A stretch of 22,324 nucleotides of DNA from Didymodactylos carnosus (lineage: Eukaryota; Rotifera; Eurotatoria; Philodinida; Philodinidae). The translations under genes and the position numbers were made by a program. The DNA is taken from NCBI GenBank assembly GCA_905250885.1, contig CAJNOQ010002864.1:1-22324 (forward strand), given 5' to 3'. This document shows positions 18,772 through 22,324 of this stretch, one piece after another; position 1 is the stretch's first letter, and each line of letters opens with the position of its first letter. The notes under the pieces are model-generated. The model made no database searches. It was not told where the DNA came from and saw only the letters and a program-made list of their open reading frames with translations.

Positions 18772-19418
18772 TTACTATGTACGTCCAAATCAAGTGTACA
18801 AGGACCAGGAAGCATTTCGTGTTTGCCCATAAAACAATTAAGGCCACAGTGCGACACGACACTGGAGACCATTACTAAAGACATGCTCCTAGATGAAAGT
18901 CATCAATCGTTCGAAGGTTCTTTTTTTCCTTCTCCTTCTCTATTTTCACTACGACTTTATCACCTAGTTAATTCATATTAGCCCTCTAACGCTACAATCC
19001 TACATTGTGGATAAAAACTGGAAACAAATGGTTTGAGAGATAAAATTATTTTCGCAAATGCATTATAAAACAATTCTAGAATTGGTTTGGTACATACGCC
19101 CACTTTGCAGCACATTATTTTTTCTTCTGGTTTTCTACACACTTTCATTCGGAAATACTTGATACACGTATCAGTTTCACCGTGCATTATTTTCGGCTAC
19201 TGATACGGTACATATTATATTAGCTGATACAGTATGCGATAATAATTTTTTGATTTTCGTCCTATGCAACCTTTGTTGGGTGCCATTTCGTCTTAATTCA
19301 GAACACAGAAAGGAATTGCTATACATTTTTCCGCAAATGTCTGTGGGAGACGTCATGTGCACTTCAGGTGTCTCACTCGGTCGCCCTGCACAGTTTGTGT
19401 AGCATGGCAGTCGACAAT
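18772..19418 (-). other. scrambled interval between the kinase lobes
   Basis: A working kinase would have the catalytic and activation loops here. Only faint traces remain: a minus-strand frame near 18810-18860 reads VVSHCGLNC, reminiscent of VVHxDLxCRN, where the catalytic Asp is Gly and the frame then shifts relative to the C-lobe. The rest (18900-19418) shows no similarity, and may be intron, inserted DNA or decay. Confidence 0.4.
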
Positions 19419-19706
19419 GCCCTCTGTGGCATATTCCTGCAGTAACATAACTGAATCGTCTTCAGTTAGATTGTTCTGCTGCTGCTGAACTAAACCATAA
19501 GTACGGACGATATACGGATGACGACTTAGTTCGACATAGAATGCTGCTTCTTTTCTAGCTCGAGCACTGTCGATTTGTAACAAAATGAATTTTGGTCCAT
19601 TTGTTTGTCGTATCCATTCAGCTTCATAGATTGCTTTACCAAATGCTTGATATAAAGGTCGTCTAGCTTTTTTAACATCTTCGCCTAATGAACCATACAA
19701 AAAAGA
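19419..19706 (-). pseudogene. tyrosine-kinase-like N-lobe exon, damaged
   Basis: The minus strand encodes SFLYGSLGEDVKKARRPLYQ, then FGKAIYEAEWIRQTNGPKFI, EAAFYVELSRHPYIVRTYGL and VMLLQEYATEG. This follows a kinase N-lobe: a glycine-loop remnant (FGKAIYEAEW), the region of the ATP-binding Lys (here KFILLQID, Gln at the expected Lys), the alphaC segment and the hinge. A good acceptor precedes it on the minus strand: a pyrimidine-rich CTTTCTTGTTCTTCATCTG ending in AAG at 19707-19709. After YATEG the reading frame continues with unrelated residues and no donor, so the exon is broken there. No SH2 or other domain is visible upstream to about 20.6 kb. Confidence 0.72.
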
Positions 19707-20640
19707 CTTACAGATGAAGAACAAGAAAGGTTTTTGAGCCCCGATAGAACATTTAGCCAAAATGTGAAACACCTTACTTCGGCGTTTAATAACCCGAATT
19801 ATAGCTATAGTACAAATGGTGTTTATTGCCGTAAGAATTTCTGTTTATGAAATATGAATCTTGCAAACTAGCCTGATAAAAATCAAAGGGACATGTGAGA
19901 AGGATACTTCACAGAATCAAACAAAAGCCTAAACTGATATGGTACAGGAAATAAACCGATATACTGTGTCACCAGATTAACGAAAAAGCACACTTAAAAC
20001 GGACTTATCTTCCTATCTAACTGGCTCATTTAGACGTAACCTACTATCCATTTGAAGTTACAATGCAGTCGGTTGTTTTTTGAGCAACGCTTGACCGAAA
20101 AGAGAGAGAGGCCTGCGTGTTTCAGCATAAACACTTGGAGTAACAACCCGATAAAAAACAAAAGTTTCAGCGTTCAGTTACAGGTAGTGTACCATTCCGA
20201 ACGAAATCCTACGGATTTCTCCGGAAAAAATTCTGATTAGGGTTTTTGTTTAAAATATGCACGGATATAGAGTGACATTTCTCTACAAAAGTTAGCAGGT
20301 CCGATTTCTTTAGCCGTCATCGTTCGCGAACCGCAGGCGTTTTGCTAAGACCATGTAGGACTACTCAGATTCCGAAAGTTTTAGGGTTTTGAGTGTCACC
20401 AATATATGGAAATATAGGTTCGACTACACTGAATCTCTTGGTGATGTTTGAGTTTTGATCCGATAACTTTCATAATACAAAAACAACTGCCACGCATTCC
20501 TGTCGTGCCTACACACAGTGAAACACTCTGCAAATTATATAACTTCAATGTTTTGTAACTGCGGTTTTTAAGGTCTCAGCATCTACGGCCAGCTTGAGAA
20601 ATCCTTTTTGTTTTCATCAACGAAACTAGACTACAAAACT
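19707..20640. other. no gene seen
   Basis: Upstream side of the kinase fragment. No SH2-like or other coding is visible on the minus strand. Open frames stay near 60 codons and have no protein character. Confidence 0.4.
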
Positions 20641-20792
20641 ATGTCATTTATGAATGGATATTTGTCATACTTAAAAAATAGTTACCACAAAGTTAACTAA
20701 CTGATAGTTACTGTTGTTTTAACACTAACTGAAAAGACCGTTATCGGTACTTTAACGGCAACTGTTTTTCTAGTTACCGTTATCGATAACGG
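20641..20792. repeat. GTTA/CCGTTATCG-rich palindromic patch
   Basis: The words AGTTAC, GTTAAC and CCGTTATCG recur in both orientations (about 20681, 20706, 20737 and 20774). The patch ends in a perfect 16-bp palindrome, CCGTTATCGATAACGG, at 20777-20792. It resembles a short decayed inverted repeat or a multi-site binding region. No coding overlaps it convincingly. Confidence 0.45.
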
Positions 20793-21494
20793 CCGAAGAA
20801 CTAACGAGAACTTTTACAGTCTTACTCATATTAATTCTCAACATACACTTAATCTGAAACATTTGTTCGATGCGTCTGCTCACATTCTGCTTTTTGAGCA
20901 TATGACAGTCATGATCAAGATCTCTTTCTATAACGCTCTTGTTCTCTATAAAGTATAATACCAAAAATGCCGAAAGGTATAGTGATTTTGAAAAAGATTT
21001 GAATAATTAATGTTTCGGGTATAAATGTCATTGATTTTGAAAAAGACGCCCCGATTCGTTACTTCAAAATGCCGAAAATGCAGGTCTCTCCCTCTTTTCG
21101 ATCAAGTATTGTTCAAAAAACAATCAACTGCATTCTATTTTGAAATGGATAATAGTTGTCAGCGTACCGATCTTCGGCAAAGAAGGGTCTCGTAGTTTCC
21201 GCAATACTCGTCTACCTGCAGTGTATGTATATACACGAATAACGTCTTTATTTACCTCTTTTCCTAGACCTCTGCAATTAATTCCAAAAATTCTGGTTTT
21301 CTTTAGATTTAACTTGTTTTTCTTACACTAAAAAAAACGTTTTTAGCAACAAACTTGGTCAGATGTGGAACTACAGAAAAATTTTCCAACAAAACATTTT
21401 GCTACTATATCCTCTCTCAGGTATTTTCAACGGAAAAACAGTTTTACTGCTAGGAACTCATTCTTGAGATTATAAGAAATCAAGTTTTTATGGA
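20793..21494. other. no gene seen
   Basis: Short ORFs on both strands, about 64 codons at most, have no recognisable product. TTGATTTTGAAAAAGA occurs nearly twice, near 20982 and 21030. Otherwise nothing stands out. Confidence 0.4.
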
Positions 21495-21660
21495 AATGTC
21501 CATGAATGTCCATGGATGTCCATGGATGTCTGTGTAGCTGTCTGTGGCTGTCTGTAGTTGTATGTGTGCTGTCTGTGCAGCTGTCTGTGGCTGTTTGTGG
21601 CTGTCTGTAGTTGTATGTGTGCTGTCTGTGCAGCTGTCTGTGGCTGTTTGTGGCTGTTGT
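21495..21660. repeat. compound minisatellite (10-bp and 53-bp units)
   Basis: Bases 21495-21534 hold about four 10-bp units of the AATGTCCATGG/GATGTCCATG type. Then come two almost identical 53-bp units at 21548-21600 and 21601-21653, starting CTGTCTGTAGTTGTATGTGT, with partial units on both sides. Each 53-mer is built from smaller CTGTCTGTGG words, so the array shows nested tandem duplication. Open frames across it on both strands give Thr/His/Gln-rich repeat peptides that I regard as by-products. Confidence 0.9.
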
Positions 21661-21920
21661 GGCAAGTGTATATTGTTTCTGCAAACCGACTGACCTGGCG
21701 ATCTAATAACACCAGTTCTCGACGAACTGCGACTCAAACTCGAGACCTAAACGGTGTGACGCATCTGCAATCTAGTCCAGATTCGAAGAATATCATTTCG
21801 AATGTATGTGGATGGCCTACTTGCCACCTGATGAGACCGTTGAGCAAGGTCGAAAGCGCTCGTGGCTGCTCAAGTAGCGAGTAACTCTACAATAAATTGT
21901 AAGACCTAAACATGTACAGA
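21661..21920. other. non-coding spacer between the two tandem arrays
   Basis: A plus-strand frame stays open into this region from the minisatellite but its product has no family. A weak B-box-like word on the minus strand (CGAGTTTGAGTCGC near 21733) has no matching A box. Confidence 0.35.
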
Positions 21921-22085
21921 CAATAGCTGAGAATCAGTGATTTTTCTACATAATAGACGGCTATCGTTTGGTTGATCATTCAATAGCCGAGAATCAATGA
22001 TTTTTCTACATAATAGACGGCTATCGTTTGGTTGATCATTCAATAGCCGAGAATCAATGATTTTTCTGTGTAACGGCCGGCTATT
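21921..22085. repeat. 60-bp tandem repeat, about 2.7 copies, with internal hairpins
   Basis: Units start at 21921, 21981 and 22041 with CAATAGCYGAGAATCARTGA, followed by TTTTTCTACATAATAGACGG and CTATCGTTTGGTTGATCATT. The first two junctions are almost identical. The third copy diverges after TTTTTCT (GTGTAACGGCCGGCTATTTT). Across each junction CGGCTAT...ATAGCCG forms a 7-bp stem around an 18-base loop, giving a regular series of stem-loops. Confidence 0.9.
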
Positions 22086-22324
22086 TTTTACACACGTTTT
22101 TGTACGCGTTTAGGAAATAGGAATGATATTATATAACGATGCAGTATATATATAGGGAACATCGTTATGTTATGACTACGTAATATTTGAACGAGTCGTA
22201 ATGAGACTCTCATAGCTTATGGGAACCTTCCCGTAGGGCTTAATGCCATTTTATTAACCTATTTTGTTTATTATAATTAAAGAATGTTGTGGTAAGGTGT
22301 ATTCACCACTTGGGAAGGATTACT
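22086..22324. other. right-end flank with small hairpin
   Basis: ATAACGATG at 22133-22141 pairs with CATCGTTAT at 22160-22168 around TATATATATA. There is no ORF. A TATA run followed by AATTAAAG near 22278 could fit an LTR or element end, but no partner is in the window. Confidence 0.3.

Noticed and set aside
21480-21884. ORFs across the minisatellite on both strands
   Set aside because: Repeat-encoded peptides open in several frames because the 53-bp unit lacks stops; no independent support for coding.

Overview
This is AT-rich eukaryotic, almost certainly metazoan, nuclear DNA with low gene density. It has spliced genes, secreted and tyrosine-kinase-like animal protein families, no operons, and many small foldback or MITE-like repeats. 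A bdelloid rotifer or a similar small invertebrate is my best guess: the kinase fragments resemble an expanded kinase family I associate with bdelloids. No diagnostic marker proves this.

Three protein loci can be supported. (1) 2747-6143 (+) is an adenosine deaminase growth factor (ADGF/ADA2 family). It has a signal-peptide-like start, an adenosine deaminase domain split by one 1.4-kb intron, and an unusual C-terminal IPT/TIG-like domain followed by a hydrophobic tail. Two in-frame stops, TGA at 2786 and TAA at 5637, interrupt otherwise well conserved reading frames, so the copy looks like a young pseudogene. (2) 11851-13368 (-) is an intact, intronless, 505-residue PLP-dependent group II decarboxylase of the glutamate/cysteine-sulfinate decarboxylase type. 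It is the only clearly intact gene here. (3) 18348-19706 (-) holds the N-lobe and C-lobe pieces of a tyrosine-kinase-like domain. The middle is scrambled and several invariant residues are missing, which indicates a decayed pseudogene. A short open stretch at 2-214 may be the 3' end of a gene cut by the left edge.

Much of the rest is repeat-derived. There is a Tc1/mariner-type MITE (2310-2731) ending 15 bp before the ADGF start codon, and a second terminal-inverted-repeat element inside the ADGF intron (about 4122-4890). Long hairpins lie at 8252-8525, 9969-10190, 11252-11526 and 16978-17758. Direct repeats lie at 6755-7165, 14634-14937 and 15761-15913. Minisatellites lie at 21495-21660 (10-bp and 53-bp units) and 21921-22085 (60-bp unit). 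The largest hairpin is flanked on one side by a degenerate tRNA-like sequence and on the other by a match to the 5' end of U2 snRNA, which suggests SINE-like or template-switch retroposition.

The genes show no sign of working together. The window reads as a repeat-rich, gene-poor region where one gene stays intact and two are decaying, with mobile elements close to or inside the ADGF gene.
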